Shown: positions 32,176 through 41,032 of the stretch, piece by piece
Position numbering within the stretch: the first letter of the stretch is position 1
How the letters are laid out: each line of letters starts with the position of its first letter
From: Streptomyces sp. Ag109_O5-10
GTDB lineage: Bacteria; Actinomycetota; Actinomycetes; Streptomycetales; Streptomycetaceae
NCBI RefSeq assembly: GCF_900105755.1
Contig: NZ_FNTQ01000001.1
Location: 4,526,001-4,590,000, forward strand
DNA: 64,000 nt
Direction of reading: 5' to 3'
The notes under the pieces: model-generated
The model's input: only the letters and a program-made list of their open reading frames with translations
The model's database searches: none
What the model was told of the DNA's origin: nothing
Made by a program: the position numbers and the translations under genes

Positions 32176-34908
32176 ATGACCCAGCCGTCCCCTGAACTCG
32201 CCGCCGCCATGCACCTGCTGGCCGAGGAAGCCGAGCGCACGCTGGCGGGCAGCGGCCGCCTCGTGCTTCTCCGGGGCGCCACCGGAACCGGACGCACCAC
32301 CGTGCTGGAGGCCGCCGCCGAGCAGGCGAGCACCCTCGGCCTGAAGGTGCTCCGCGCCCGCTGCTCACCCGGCGACACCCCCATCTCCTTCTCGACCGTC
32401 CTCCAACTCCTCGGGCCGGTACCGGAGTTCGCCGACCTCGCGGTGGACGGGGACGAACGGTCGACCGCCGCCGGCCTGTGGCGGGTGCTGCGCGCCTACG
32501 CCGAGGTCTCGCCGCTCCTCGTCGCCGTGGACGACGTCCACCTCGCCGACGCCCCCTCGCACCGCTGGCTCGTGGAGTCGGCCCGGCACATAGACCGCTT
32601 ACCGATCCTCCTCGTCGTCAGCGAACGCAGCCAGTACGACCTGGACCCGCCCGCCCTCGGTTTCACCCACACCCTGCCGCCGGCGCTGGTCCGCACCCAC
32701 ACCCTCGCGCCCCTCGCCCCGGCGACCGCCGCCGCCCGGGTGCGTGCCGTGTTCCCCGACGCGTCCCGGTTCTGGGTCGACGCCTGTGTCCGGGCGGCGG
32801 CCGGCAGCCCGCTGCTGCTGGGCGCCCTCCTCGACGACCTGGCCGAGAGCCGGCACCGGGACGTGCCCGAGACGACGGCCGCCCTCTACCCGGGCGCGTA
32901 CCCGGCCGCCGTCCAGTGGTGGCTGGACAGCGCGGGACCGATCACCACCGAGGTCGCCAGGACCCTCGCCGTCCTGGAGGAGGACCCCGGCACCGGCCTG
33001 CCGGAGAGCGAGATCACCCCGCTCCTCGCCGACCTGGCCGACGCCGACCCCGTCCGGGTGGCGGGCTGGCTCACCGCCATGACCAACCTCGGCCTGCTCA
33101 CCCTGGGCGCCGACGGCCGCCCGCACTTCCCGCACCCACTGCTGCGCGACGCGGTCCTCGCCGGTGTCCCCGCCGCCCGCCGCCGCACCGCCCACCGGGC
33201 GATCGCCGAGGCGATGCTGCGCCAGGACGCGCCCGTCGAGGCCGTGGCCCGCCAGTTGCTCGCCACCGGGCCGGTGGACGCCCCCTGGGCACCGGCCCTG
33301 CTCCGGGACGCGGCGGCCGTCGCCCTCTACGAGGACCGCGCCGAGGACGCCGTCGCCTATCTGCGCCGCGCCCTGGAGGAACCCCTCCCCGACGACCACC
33401 GGCAGCGGCTGCTGACCGAACTGGGCTCACTGGAGTACGCGGCGCCCCGCTCCACCGCCGCGATACCCCGCCTGGCCGAGGCGGTCCGGCTGCCCGCGGC
33501 CCCGCAGGACCGGGTGCGCGCGGCCGTCGCCCTGGGCACCGCGCTGACCGGCCGGGGCCGCACCCGCAAGGCCGTCGAACTGCTGCGCTCCGTGAACGGC
33601 GAACTGGACGGCCACCCCGACCTGGTCCGCACCCTGCACACCGCCTCCGTCCTCCTGTCCGACCAGGACCAGGAGGTACGCCAGGAGGTCTACCGGCGGC
33701 TGTCCGAGACCGCCGACCGCTCCCCGGAGCTGGTCGGCACGGCCGGCCAGGCCCTGCTGGTGCGGCACGCGGCCTCCGCGGGCCTCACGTCGGCCCGGGA
33801 CGCCATGCGGCAGCTGCGCGCCCTGCTGGCCGAACCCGCCGACCCGCTCACCGAGCCGTTCCTGGTCGGCACCGCGGCCACCGTCGCCCAGTGGGCGGAC
33901 GAACTCGACGAGGCCGACCGGCTGGTGGACCGCGGCCTGGCCGGGCAGCGCCCCGACCTGCTGCACCCCATGCACCAGGCGCTGCTCAACAGCCGCACGG
34001 ACATCGCGGCGGCCCGCGCCGACCACACCCGTCCGGCCACCGTCCCGGACGCGGTCACGCCGTCCAACGCCGACGCGCACGCGCTGATCGCGCTCGTGGA
34101 GACCGGCCGCGGCGCACGGGCCGCGGACCTGGTCGCCGGGATCGACCTGCGGGAGTCGCCGGACTCCTGGGAGCTGAACCGGTTCCTGTACGCGCGGGGC
34201 GTGGTGCGGGCGGCGGCCGGGGACCCGGCCGCCGCGCTGCACGACTTCCTGGAGTGCGGGCGCCGCCAGACGGCCCGTGACGTGATCAGCCCGGTGGTCA
34301 CCCCGTGGCGGACCGCGGCCGCCGAGTGCCGGCTGGCCCTGGACCGCCCGCTGGAGGCCATCGCGCTGGCCGAGGAGGAGCTGCGGCTGGCCCGGATCTG
34401 GGGCACCGCGCGCACGGTCGGCCGGGCGCTGCGCGTCCTCGGTACGGCGACCGGGGGCCGCCGCGGCCTGGAACTCACCGAGGAGGCGGTGCGGCTGCTG
34501 CGGGACGGCGGCCCGGCCGGTACCGAGCCGGCGCTCGCCCTGATCGCGCTGGGCCGCCAGCTCATGGCCGCCGGGGAGGGGGCCCGCGCCCGCGACTGCC
34601 TGCGGGAGGCCGCCGAGCACGCCGAACGGCAGGGCGCGGTACGGCTGTCGGAGCTGACCGAGGAGATCCTGCGCAAGGGCGGCGCCCGCTCCCCGAGGCG
34701 CCGTACCGGCGCCGCCTCGCTCACCGGCAGCGAGCGGCGGATCGCCGAACTCGCCGCCGAGGGGCGTACGAACGTGGAGATCGCGGCCGCCCTCCATCTG
34801 GCCCGCCGCACCGTGGAGACCCATCTCACGCACACCTACCGCAAGCTGGGCATCCGCCGCCGCGGGGACCTGCGCCCGGCCCTGGACCAGGCCGCGCCCC
34901 GTCCCTAG
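32176..34908 (+). CDS. Large ATP-binding LuxR-family regulator (LAL) with a TTA codon
   Basis: The 910-residue protein has a P-loop near the N-terminus (GATGTGRTT, 34-42, with Arg in place of the usual Walker A Lys). Walker B-like LLVAVDDVHLAD is followed by a long helical repeat region and a C-terminal LuxR helix-turn-helix (about 850-905; LTGSERRIAELAAEGRTNVE, LARRTVETHLTHTYRKLGI). LAL proteins are transcription activators, often of pathway-specific or developmental genes. Codon 142 (32599-32601) is TTA, so translation should need the bldA tRNA. ATG 32176 has GAGGAG ahead. The TAG stop is supplied by the end of a MITE-like element. It is next to the CIS cluster and is a good candidate for its developmental control. 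Confidence 0.9.
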   Translation: MTQPSPELAAAMHLLAEEAERTLAGSGRLVLLRGATGTGRTTVLEAAAEQASTLGLKVLRARCSPGDTPISFSTVLQLLGPVPEFADLAVDGDERSTAAGLWRVLRAYAEVSPLLVAVDDVHLADAPSHRWLVESARHIDRLPILLVVSERSQYDLDPPALGFTHTLPPALVRTHTLAPLAPATAAARVRAVFPDASRFWVDACVRAAAGSPLLLGALLDDLAESRHRDVPETTAALYPGAYPAAVQWWLDSAGPITTEVARTLAVLEEDPGTGLPESEITPLLADLADADPVRVAGWLTAMTNLGLLTLGADGRPHFPHPLLRDAVLAGVPAARRRTAHRAIAEAMLRQDAPVEAVARQLLATGPVDAPWAPALLRDAAAVALYEDRAEDAVAYLRRALEEPLPDDHRQRLLTELGSLEYAAPRSTAAIPRLAEAVRLPAAPQDRVRAAVALGTALTGRGRTRKAVELLRSVNGELDGHPDLVRTLHTASVLLSDQDQEVRQEVYRRLSETADRSPELVGTAGQALLVRHAASAGLTSARDAMRQLRALLAEPADPLTEPFLVGTAATVAQWADELDEADRLVDRGLAGQRPDLLHPMHQALLNSRTDIAAARADHTRPATVPDAVTPSNADAHALIALVETGRGARAADLVAGIDLRESPDSWELNRFLYARGVVRAAAGDPAAALHDFLECGRRQTARDVISPVVTPWRTAAAECRLALDRPLEAIALAEEELRLARIWGTARTVGRALRVLGTATGGRRGLELTEEAVRLLRDGGPAGTEPALALIALGRQLMAAGEGARARDCLREAAEHAERQGAVRLSELTEEILRKGGARSPRRRTGAASLTGSERRIAELAAEGRTNVEIAAALHLARRTVETHLTHTYRKLGIRRRGDLRPALDQAAPRP

Positions 34909-35073
34909 TGCCGCGGCAGGCAACGTTTGCCCGTCAAGGAGCGGCGTCCGGTGCGTGCTCTCGGCGTGCCGGCCGGAAGTCCTCGTACTGGATGTACTTG
35001 GGCTTTCGGCCGGTGCGGCGAGAGTGCGTGCCGGGCGTCGTGACGGGGCGAACGTCGCCTGTTGCGGCACTAG
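34905..35073. mobile_element. MITE-like 169-bp palindromic element
   Basis: The ends CTAGTGCCGC and GCGGCACTAG are perfect inverted repeats. The palindrome continues inward with modest mismatches through AGGCAACGTTTGCC/GGCGAACGTCGCCT and a second block of about 38 bases to a centre near GTACTGGATGTAC. There is no coding potential. Short non-coding palindromes of this kind are common in Streptomyces chromosomes. It begins within the LAL stop codon and ends just ahead of the M20 stop. Confidence 0.7.
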
Positions 35074-35089
35074 CGGACCGGACGGGGCG

Positions 35090-36325
35090 TCAGGGGGCCA
35101 GCCAGTGGGCCGCCGCCGCGAGGAGCGCACGGACGCCCGTCTCGATCGTCGGGTCGGGGACGGGAGCGAAGTGCGGGGAGTGGTTGGAGGGGATCTGCGG
35201 GGGGATGCCGTCGCGGACCAGGGCCGCCAGGTCGACGCCCTCGTAGAGCTTGTGGTCGGCGCCGCCGACGAACCAGAAGACCGAGGGCACCCCGAGGGCC
35301 GTGCCGAAGGCCCCGAAGTCCTCGCTGTTGGGGACCGGTGAGGTCAGCTCGAAGGTGAGGCCCGGGAACTCGCCGGCCAGCGCGGCCTGCACGGACGCGG
35401 TCGCGGCGGGGTCGTTGTGGGTGACCGGGAAGGAGTCGATGGGGGCGATCTCCGGCTCCCTGGACACGTCGGAGGCGGCGGCCTCGGCCCGTATGATCCG
35501 CTCGACCGCGGCCAGGACCCGCTCCCGGACGGCCGCCGTGGTGGTCCGTACGTTGATCTTCAGCTCGACGCTGTCGGGGATGATGTTCTCCTTGGTCCCG
35601 CCGTGGATCGAGCCGACCGTGACGACGGCCTGCTGGTTCGCGCCCACCTCGCGGGACACGACGGTCTGCAGCCGCATCACGACCGCGGCGGCCAGCACCA
35701 CCGGGTCGACGGTGGCCTCCGGCGTGGACCCGTGCCCGCCCCGCCCGAACAGCGTGACCCGCATGCTGTCCGCGCCCGCCATCAGGGCCCCCGCCCGGGT
35801 CCCGACGAGCCCGGCGGGGGCCGCGGCCACGTGCTGGGCGAGGCACACGTCCGGCCGCGGGAACCGCTCGGCGAACCCGTCCGCGAGCATCTTCGGCGCC
35901 CCGCCGACCTCCTCGGCCGGCTGGAAGACGGCGACCACCGTCCCGCGCCACCCGTCCCGTCCGGCGGCCAGCTGCCCGGTGGCTCCCAGCAGGCAGGCGA
36001 CGTGCAGGTCGTGCCCGCACGCGTGCATCACCCCGGCGGTCTTCGAGGCGTACGGCAGTCCGGTCTCCTCCTGCACCGGCAGCGCGTCCATGTCGGCCCG
36101 CAGCAGCACCACCGGCCCGTCCCCGTTGGCCAGCACCCCGACCACCCCGGTGCCGCCAACCCCCTCGGTGACCTCCCAGCCCTGCTCCCGCAGCCGCCCC
36201 GCGACGGCGGCCGCGGTCCGTTCCTCGGCGAACGACAGCTCCGGGTGCGCGTGCAGGTCCTCGTAGAGCGCCCGCAGCTCGGGGAGCCGGTCGCTCAGGC
36301 CGGTCAGGAGGGGGCTGGTACTCAT
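35090..36325 (-). CDS. M20 family amidohydrolase (IAA-amino acid/hippurate hydrolase type)
   Basis: The 411-residue protein has all family landmarks: LHAHPELSFAEERTAAAVAG, LLRADMDALPVQEETGLPYA, MHACGHDLHVACLLGA with metal-binding Cys and His residues, FQPAEEVGGAPKML, and a dimerisation domain followed by NSEDFGAFGTALGVPSVFWF and NHSPHF. Such cytoplasmic enzymes cleave N-acyl amino acids or similar amides with a dinuclear metal site. The ATG at 36325 follows GGGAG. The gene stands alone; the substrate cannot be deduced from neighbours. Downstream it abuts the MITE-like element. Confidence 0.92.
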   Translation of the reverse strand: MSTSPLLTGLSDRLPELRALYEDLHAHPELSFAEERTAAAVAGRLREQGWEVTEGVGGTGVVGVLANGDGPVVLLRADMDALPVQEETGLPYASKTAGVMHACGHDLHVACLLGATGQLAAGRDGWRGTVVAVFQPAEEVGGAPKMLADGFAERFPRPDVCLAQHVAAAPAGLVGTRAGALMAGADSMRVTLFGRGGHGSTPEATVDPVVLAAAVVMRLQTVVSREVGANQQAVVTVGSIHGGTKENIIPDSVELKINVRTTTAAVRERVLAAVERIIRAEAAASDVSREPEIAPIDSFPVTHNDPAATASVQAALAGEFPGLTFELTSPVPNSEDFGAFGTALGVPSVFWFVGGADHKLYEGVDLAALVRDGIPPQIPSNHSPHFAPVPDPTIETGVRALLAAAAHWLAP

Positions 36326-36713
36326 GTCGTCGTCTCCCGGGGTGCGTCGCGTGCCTGCCGAATCAGGATCAGGATCAACCCCGGGACCGGACTTCGCGCA
36401 GAAACGCAGGAAAACGACGTGACCGGCCTGGGCTTGCCGGATTCCGGCGCGGGCGTCGCCACCGCGTCCGCCGCCGCGTCCGCCGGCGGCCCCGAGCCGG
36501 ACCTGGCCCGCGGACGACACTCTCCTGACCGCCGCGCGCCCCTGGGCCCGGATCGCTCGGGGCCGGCCGGTGCGCCGCGTCGTTCGTCTGCGACCGCGCC
36601 GTGGCCGGTCGCGCAGTTCCTCCCCGGCCTTCCGCCGGGGCACCCCCCGCCCCCCTTCGAATGCCCCGGGCGCCGGCTTGTCGTGTCTCGCCTTCGCAGG
36701 GGACGATGTCAGC
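36326..36713. other. Intergenic region of 388 bases with REP-like copy 5
   Basis: This region separates the divergent M20 and antitoxin-like genes. It contains the REP-like element at 36605-36641 (GGTCGCGCAGTTCCTCCCC, then CCGGCCTTCCGCCGGGG, a short hairpin). No gene or clear promoter was recognised in it. Confidence 0.5.
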
Positions 36714-36935
36714 ATGCTGGAGGGAATCGGTGGGATCGACGGGCTGAAGAACCTGGCGGACAAGGCGAAGGACGTCGCCGAGGAACACGGTGACGCGATC
36801 GGGGCCGGCCTGGAGAAGGCGGGCGACCTGGTCGACGAGCGGACCGACGGCAAGTACACCGAGCAGATCGACACCGGGGTCTCCAAGGCGCAGGAGCTGG
36901 TGGAGCGCCTGGGCGAGCAGGGCTCCGGGACGTAG
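36714..36935 (+). CDS. MT0933-like antitoxin-family small protein
   Basis: The 73-residue acidic, helical protein has repeats of the type LADKAKDVAEEHGDAIGAGL, EKAGDLVDERTDGKYTEQID and a final TGVSKAQELVERLG. It matches the small family named after Mycobacterium tuberculosis MT0933, called antitoxin in databases, though proteins of this family in Streptomyces are often found alone. No toxin gene is adjacent: upstream is the M20 gene and downstream is the convergent aquaporin, whose stop is three bases away. The ATG has a GGGG-rich sequence about 11 bases ahead. Function is uncertain. Confidence 0.75.
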   Translation: MLEGIGGIDGLKNLADKAKDVAEEHGDAIGAGLEKAGDLVDERTDGKYTEQIDTGVSKAQELVERLGEQGSGT

Positions 36936-36938
36936 CGC

Positions 36939-37874
36939 CTACGTGTCGGTGGTCGGGCGGGTCCGGCCCGGCTCCGTCAACTCGCCCAGTTTCAGCCGGG
37001 CGTGCAGGACGTCGCCGATGAACAGGTCGTAGACCAGCACCCCGATCACGCCGCCGACCAGTGGACCGACGATCGGGATCCACCAGTACCCGCTGAACGT
37101 CGCCCCGTTCCCCGGGAACGCGAGGCTCTTCCACCCGGCCAGCCAGGTGAGCACCCGCGGACCGAAGTCACGGGCCGGGTTGATGGCGTAGCCGGCGTTC
37201 GCGCCGTAGGACATGCCGATGGCGGCGACGGCCAGGCCGATGACGAACGGCCCGAGGTTGGACCCGACGGCCGTGTTGCGCAGGTCGATGACGGCGACGA
37301 CGAACATGACGAGGAAGGCCGTGCCGACGATCTGGTCGATCAGCGGCCCCCAGATCCCGCCGTGGAAGTAAGGCGCCGGGAAGGTGGCGAAGATGGAGAA
37401 GGTGGCCTCGGTGTGCCCGCCCACCTTCGGCGGCTTCGACGCGGCGTCGAACGCGTTGATCGCGTCGTGGTACACGAGGAAGACCAGCGCGGCCCCGGCG
37501 AAGGCGCCCAGTACCTGCGAGGCCCAGTAGGGCACCACCTTCACCCAGGGGAAGTTGCGGCGCACGGCGAACGCGAGCGTCACCGCCGGGTTCAGATGGG
37601 CCCCGCTGACCCCGCCTGCCACGTAGATGGCGAAGGTCACGGCCAGGCCCCAGCCCCACGCGATCAGGAGCCAGTCACCGGCGGCGAGGAAGATCGTCGT
37701 GGGGGTCTCCGCCCGACCGGACCCGGGCAGCGCGGCCACCGCCATCGCCACGACACCGGCGCCGAACGCGATGATGACGAAGGTCCCGAGAAACTCTGCC
37801 AGGCACTCACCGAGCAGGCCTCCACGGCTTCTGAGCCGGGAGGATTTGAGGAGCGGAGGTATTTCCACAGCCAT
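36939..37874 (-). CDS. glpF: MIP family channel, aquaglyceroporin type (glycerol uptake facilitator)
   Basis: The 311-residue membrane protein has six predicted helices and both NPA half-helices: SGAHLNPAVTLAFAVRRN and AINPARDFGPRVLTWL. The Asp after the second NPAR motif (NPARD) is the residue that distinguishes glycerol facilitators from water-only aquaporins. It would let glycerol and similar small solutes cross the membrane. Unlike typical glpF genes it is not followed by glpK or glpD here, so the symbol is by family only. The N-terminus (PPLLKSSRLRSRGGLLGECL) is positively charged and cytoplasmic. Confidence 0.88.
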   Translation of the reverse strand: MAVEIPPLLKSSRLRSRGGLLGECLAEFLGTFVIIAFGAGVVAMAVAALPGSGRAETPTTIFLAAGDWLLIAWGWGLAVTFAIYVAGGVSGAHLNPAVTLAFAVRRNFPWVKVVPYWASQVLGAFAGAALVFLVYHDAINAFDAASKPPKVGGHTEATFSIFATFPAPYFHGGIWGPLIDQIVGTAFLVMFVVAVIDLRNTAVGSNLGPFVIGLAVAAIGMSYGANAGYAINPARDFGPRVLTWLAGWKSLAFPGNGATFSGYWWIPIVGPLVGGVIGVLVYDLFIGDVLHARLKLGELTEPGRTRPTTDT

Positions 37875-38011
37875 CGCTGGCCCCCTTTAGCCATCGCCGA
37901 CTCCCCGAGAGGAGCAATCGGGCCGAACACCATATTGACCCACAAATGATGTTCGCGCAGATCGGCCCGCTCCGCCCGACGGGACCGCTCCGCACCGGTT
38001 CCTCCCCGGAC

Positions 38012-38677
38012 TTATCCGTCGAGGTCGTCGGCGTAGTGCCGGAACCCGTGCCGGTCGCGGTGCATCCCCCACAGCGCGTCGGCGAGCGCGGCGGGGTCCT
38101 TGCGCGGGTGCCCGACGACGATGGCCCCCGGGATGATGAGCTGCCCCACGTAAATGCCCTCGCCCGCGAGCCGGTCGTGCAGCAGGTGCCCGTACGCGCT
38201 CTCGGCGGCGAAGGCGATGGAGGTCCCGGCCCGGTCGGGGTGCGGGATGACGGCGGTACCGCCGTTGACGAGCAGGATCGTCCCCCGCCCCAGCTCCCGC
38301 ATGCCCGGCAGCACCTGCTGGACGGCGGCGACCGGCCCGTACACCGAGAACTCGACGGGGCCGGTCAGGTCCGCGTGGGTGGTCTCCAGGACCGGCAGCA
38401 TGAAGTCCCGCTGCGGTACCGGGCTGTACTGCAGGACCTCGACGGTCCCGAGTTCCCCGGCGGCCCGCGCCAGCGCCCCCGCGAGGGCGAGCGGGTCCCT
38501 GACGTCGGCGGCGAACCCGCGGGCGCGGACGCCCTCCTGGGCCAGCTCGTCGGCCAGCGCCCGGAGCCGCTCCCCGTCCCGGGCCAGCAGTGCCACCGCG
38601 AACCCCTCCCGCCCGAACCGCCGGGCGACGGCGGCCCCCAGGCCGGGCCCGGCCCCCACGATGGCAACACTGCTCAC
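38012..38677 (-). CDS. Short-chain dehydrogenase/reductase with atypical active site
   Basis: The 221-residue protein has an N-terminal Rossmann motif VAIVGAGPGLGAAVARRFGR and the usual NAD(P)-binding pattern (LLARDGERL, FAADVRDP). The region where the catalytic YxxxK should be reads FAAESAYGHLLHDRLAGEG, so Tyr is present but Lys is replaced by His or Leu. It may be a reduced-activity or non-classical SDR. GTG 38677 is chosen because GGGAG lies five bases ahead and the fold starts at once. An ATG further up (38722) is in frame but has no ribosome site. It is divergent from the VOC gene. Substrate unknown. Confidence 0.8.
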   Translation of the reverse strand: MSSVAIVGAGPGLGAAVARRFGREGFAVALLARDGERLRALADELAQEGVRARGFAADVRDPLALAGALARAAGELGTVEVLQYSPVPQRDFMLPVLETTHADLTGPVEFSVYGPVAAVQQVLPGMRELGRGTILLVNGGTAVIPHPDRAGTSIAFAAESAYGHLLHDRLAGEGIYVGQLIIPGAIVVGHPRKDPAALADALWGMHRDRHGFRHYADDLDG

Positions 38678-38799
38678 GACGACTCCCGACGGGCGACACG
38701 GCTGACACGGCTGACACGGCACGCTTGCACCTACGTCCGTACCGCGCGCCCCCCGACTTCACACGTGCGTGCCGTCTCCGTCCTTGGCAGGATGGCGGC

Positions 38800-39153
38800 A
38801 TGGAACGTGTGCTTGGAATCGGCGGGTACTTCCTGCGGTCCGCCGATCCGGCGGCCCAGAAGGCGTGGTACCGCGACTGCCTGGGCCTGGACATCGACGA
38901 CCACGGCCTGTGGGAGCAGCCGGCCGGGCCGACGGTGTTCGCGGCCTTCGAGGCCGGGACCGACTACTTCGGCTCCCCCGCCCAGCAGACCATGCTCAAC
39001 TTCCGGGTCCGCGACCTGGACGCGATGCTCGCCCAGCTGCGCGCCAAGGGCGCGGACGTCGACGCGGAGACCCAGGACATGGACGGCGTGGGCCGCTTCG
39101 GCTGGGTCACCGACCCGGAGGGCAACCGCATCGAACTGTGGCAGCCGGCCTGA
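38800..39153 (+). CDS. VOC (glyoxalase/bleomycin resistance) superfamily protein
   Basis: The 117-residue protein is a single vicinal-oxygen-chelate domain: IGGYFLRSADPAAQKAWYRD, CLGLDIDDHG, MLNFRVRDLDAMLAQLRAKG, and the typical end FGWVTDPEGNRIELWQPA with the metal-ligand Glu. VOC proteins are dimeric metalloenzymes or ligand-binding proteins. Without neighbours in a pathway the substrate cannot be named. The gene is monocistronic, ending in a strong hairpin. Confidence 0.88.
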   Translation: MERVLGIGGYFLRSADPAAQKAWYRDCLGLDIDDHGLWEQPAGPTVFAAFEAGTDYFGSPAQQTMLNFRVRDLDAMLAQLRAKGADVDAETQDMDGVGRFGWVTDPEGNRIELWQPA

Positions 39154-39170
39154 CGGCGGAACCCGGGTCG

Positions 39171-39206
39171 GGGGAGGGGCCGGCCGGGATCCGGCCCGCC
39201 CCTCCC
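39171..39206 (+). terminator. GC-rich hairpin after the VOC gene
   Basis: GGGGAGGGGCCGG pairs imperfectly with CCGGCCCGCCCCTCC across a short loop, 17 bases after the stop. Confidence 0.6.
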
Positions 39207-39327
39207 ACACTGCGCGCACGCGGGTCGCGATGGCGGTGACGGTGCTGCCGCGTCGAGGGCCTTGCTCCTGTGGCGGGCGCGGGCCGCGGGGCAGCGGCAG
39301 CAGGCGGGCGGACGACCGTGCCGGGGG

Positions 39328-39996
39328 TCAGTCCTCCGGCGGCCGCCCCTCGATCAGGCGTTCCGCGATGTCGTCGGCCCAGGCCTGGGCCCACCGGCGC
39401 AGGGCGGTGATCTCCTCGGCGTCCGCGCCGTGTTTCGCGAACTCCCGGTCGTCGATCCAGTCCGTGCCGGTCAGGCGGGACTGGAGGTCGGCGAGGTCGA
39501 AGGTGTCACGGGCGTGCCGGCGGCCGAGGTCCTCCAGGTCGGGGAGGGTCCAGCGGTCCGCGGCGGCGTGCACGACCAGGAGGTCGCGGGGCAGGCCGCG
39601 GTCGGTCAGTGCCCAGACCCGCATGCCGACCACGTCCTCGAGGGCGAGGGTCAGGCCGAGTTCCGTCCGGACCGGCGGGTGCCAGAAGGCCTCCTTGAGG
39701 AGGTCGACCTCGCCCTCCTCCTCCGCGACCGCGTCGGCGACGACGAGCTGTGCGGAGAGGGGGTCCGTCTCACGGGCGTCGACACGCCAGCCGCGCTCGC
39801 GCATGCCGGCCACGACCGCTTCGGCGATCGCCGGCATGGGAGCCGGGCTCTGCGTGGCCGCGTCCACCGTCCGCCCGGGCCGGTCGAACAGGCCATGGGC
39901 CTGGGCCGCGTAGTCACCGGTCAGCGCCAGGGGGTACCCGGCACCGACCGACAGCAGGTCGGGCAGCAGGCGCCGATGCAGATGGGTGATGTTCAC
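39328..39996 (-). CDS. AbiEii/AbiGii-type nucleotidyltransferase-like protein
   Basis: The 222-residue protein resembles the nucleotidyltransferase toxin family AbiEii/AbiGii in its first half: YPLALTGDYAAQAHGLFDRP, then RTVDAATQ for the Asp pair region, and ALEDVVGMRVWALTDRGLPR in the helical half. Proteins of this family in Streptomyces are usually single and lack the AbiEi partner. None is seen here, so a phage-defence role is unproven and it may act as another nucleotidyltransferase. GTG 39996 is the start. The gene follows the terminator of the VOC gene on the opposite strand. Confidence 0.72.
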   Translation of the reverse strand: MNITHLHRRLLPDLLSVGAGYPLALTGDYAAQAHGLFDRPGRTVDAATQSPAPMPAIAEAVVAGMRERGWRVDARETDPLSAQLVVADAVAEEEGEVDLLKEAFWHPPVRTELGLTLALEDVVGMRVWALTDRGLPRDLLVVHAAADRWTLPDLEDLGRRHARDTFDLADLQSRLTGTDWIDDREFAKHGADAEEITALRRWAQAWADDIAERLIEGRPPED

Positions 39997-40300
39997 GCGG
40001 CGACGGCGGAAGAGGGTGCCATGCGGCGATTATCGCTGGCCAGAGCGGGCGCCACACCGACCCCGCGCCCGGTGTCGGCCGATTCGGCCGGCCGGTGGTC
40101 CCGTCGCCGGCGGCACAGGTCGCTGCGGCACACTCCGCTCACGGAGTCCACCCAGCCGCCGCCCGCCTGCTCTGCGCCCGCCGCCCCCGCGCGGCTGCCG
40201 GTGCGGGCCGTGCCCGCCCCCGGTGACACCCCCGACAGCTCCACCGGCGACAGCGGCTTCCGCCGCGTCCGCGACGCGGGACGAGCCGAGGGCCCCGTGG

Positions 40301-41032
40301 TCACTCGCCGACCGGGCCGATGAACGAGCCCGGGTGGGTGGCGCCGTCCTGGAGCACCACGGCACCGCCGTGCCAGGGCAGGTCGAACGACGTGCGCTGG
40401 TTCGGCGCGGTGACGACGACCGTGGTCGGCGTGAAGTCGCTGGAGTCGCCCTGCGCCGGCACCAGGAAGGTGATCGCGAAGTTGGTGGAGGCGCCGTTCG
40501 CCAGGGTGACCCGCTTCGGGGTGGCGTTCGTCCGCGGGAGCGACCACTTCTGACCGCTGTTGACCAGGTCGACGCCCGGGAAGCCGTACATCGTGCAGGA
40601 GTGGCCGCTCTTGTTGGTGAGCGCCACCACCGCGTGCTTCTGCTGGCCGGTGCCGCTGCCCGGGTCGGCCCAGGAGTAGCCGAGCTGGGAGGCCTGGCAG
40701 GCCGGCACCGAGCCGGTGGACGAGGAACCGCCGGAGGACGACGTACCGCCGCCGGACGTCGACGAGCCCGAGGTGCCGCTGCCGCTGCCACCCGTGCCGG
40801 AGGAGCCGCTGCCGGAGGAACCACTGCCCGAGGAGCCGCTGCCGGAGCCGCCCGCCGAGCCGGTGGCCGTCGCGGAGTCGCCGGCCGCCGGGGCCGCCGA
40901 ACCGCCGTCGGCGCTGACGGAGCCGGTCGCGGTGCCGTTGCACGCGGTCAGCAGGGCCAGCAGCGCGGCGGCACCGGTCACGGCGACGGCGGTCTTGCGG
41001 GCGTTCGTGCGGCGGTTGCGAAGCTTCGACAT
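40301..41032 (-). CDS. DUF4232 lipoprotein
   Basis: The 243-residue protein has a lipoprotein signal (LLALLTAC lipobox with Cys at about 31) and a long Ser/Gly-rich linker (GGSGSGSSGSGSSGSGSSG). The C-terminal DUF4232 domain (about 110-243) has ACQASQLGYSWADPGSGTGQ, LTNKSGHSCTMYGFPGVDLV and a SLPRTN segment. DUF4232 proteins are abundant surface lipoproteins of Streptomyces with two conserved cysteines, here in ACQ and SCTMY, probably disulfide bonded. No function is established. The ATG at 41032 has a GGGGGAGA-type ribosome site. Upstream is a 141-base gap without features. Confidence 0.88.
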   Translation of the reverse strand: MSKLRNRRTNARKTAVAVTGAAALLALLTACNGTATGSVSADGGSAAPAAGDSATATGSAGGSGSGSSGSGSSGSGSSGTGGSGSGTSGSSTSGGGTSSSGGSSSTGSVPACQASQLGYSWADPGSGTGQQKHAVVALTNKSGHSCTMYGFPGVDLVNSGQKWSLPRTNATPKRVTLANGASTNFAITFLVPAQGDSSDFTPTTVVVTAPNQRTSFDLPWHGGAVVLQDGATHPGSFIGPVGE

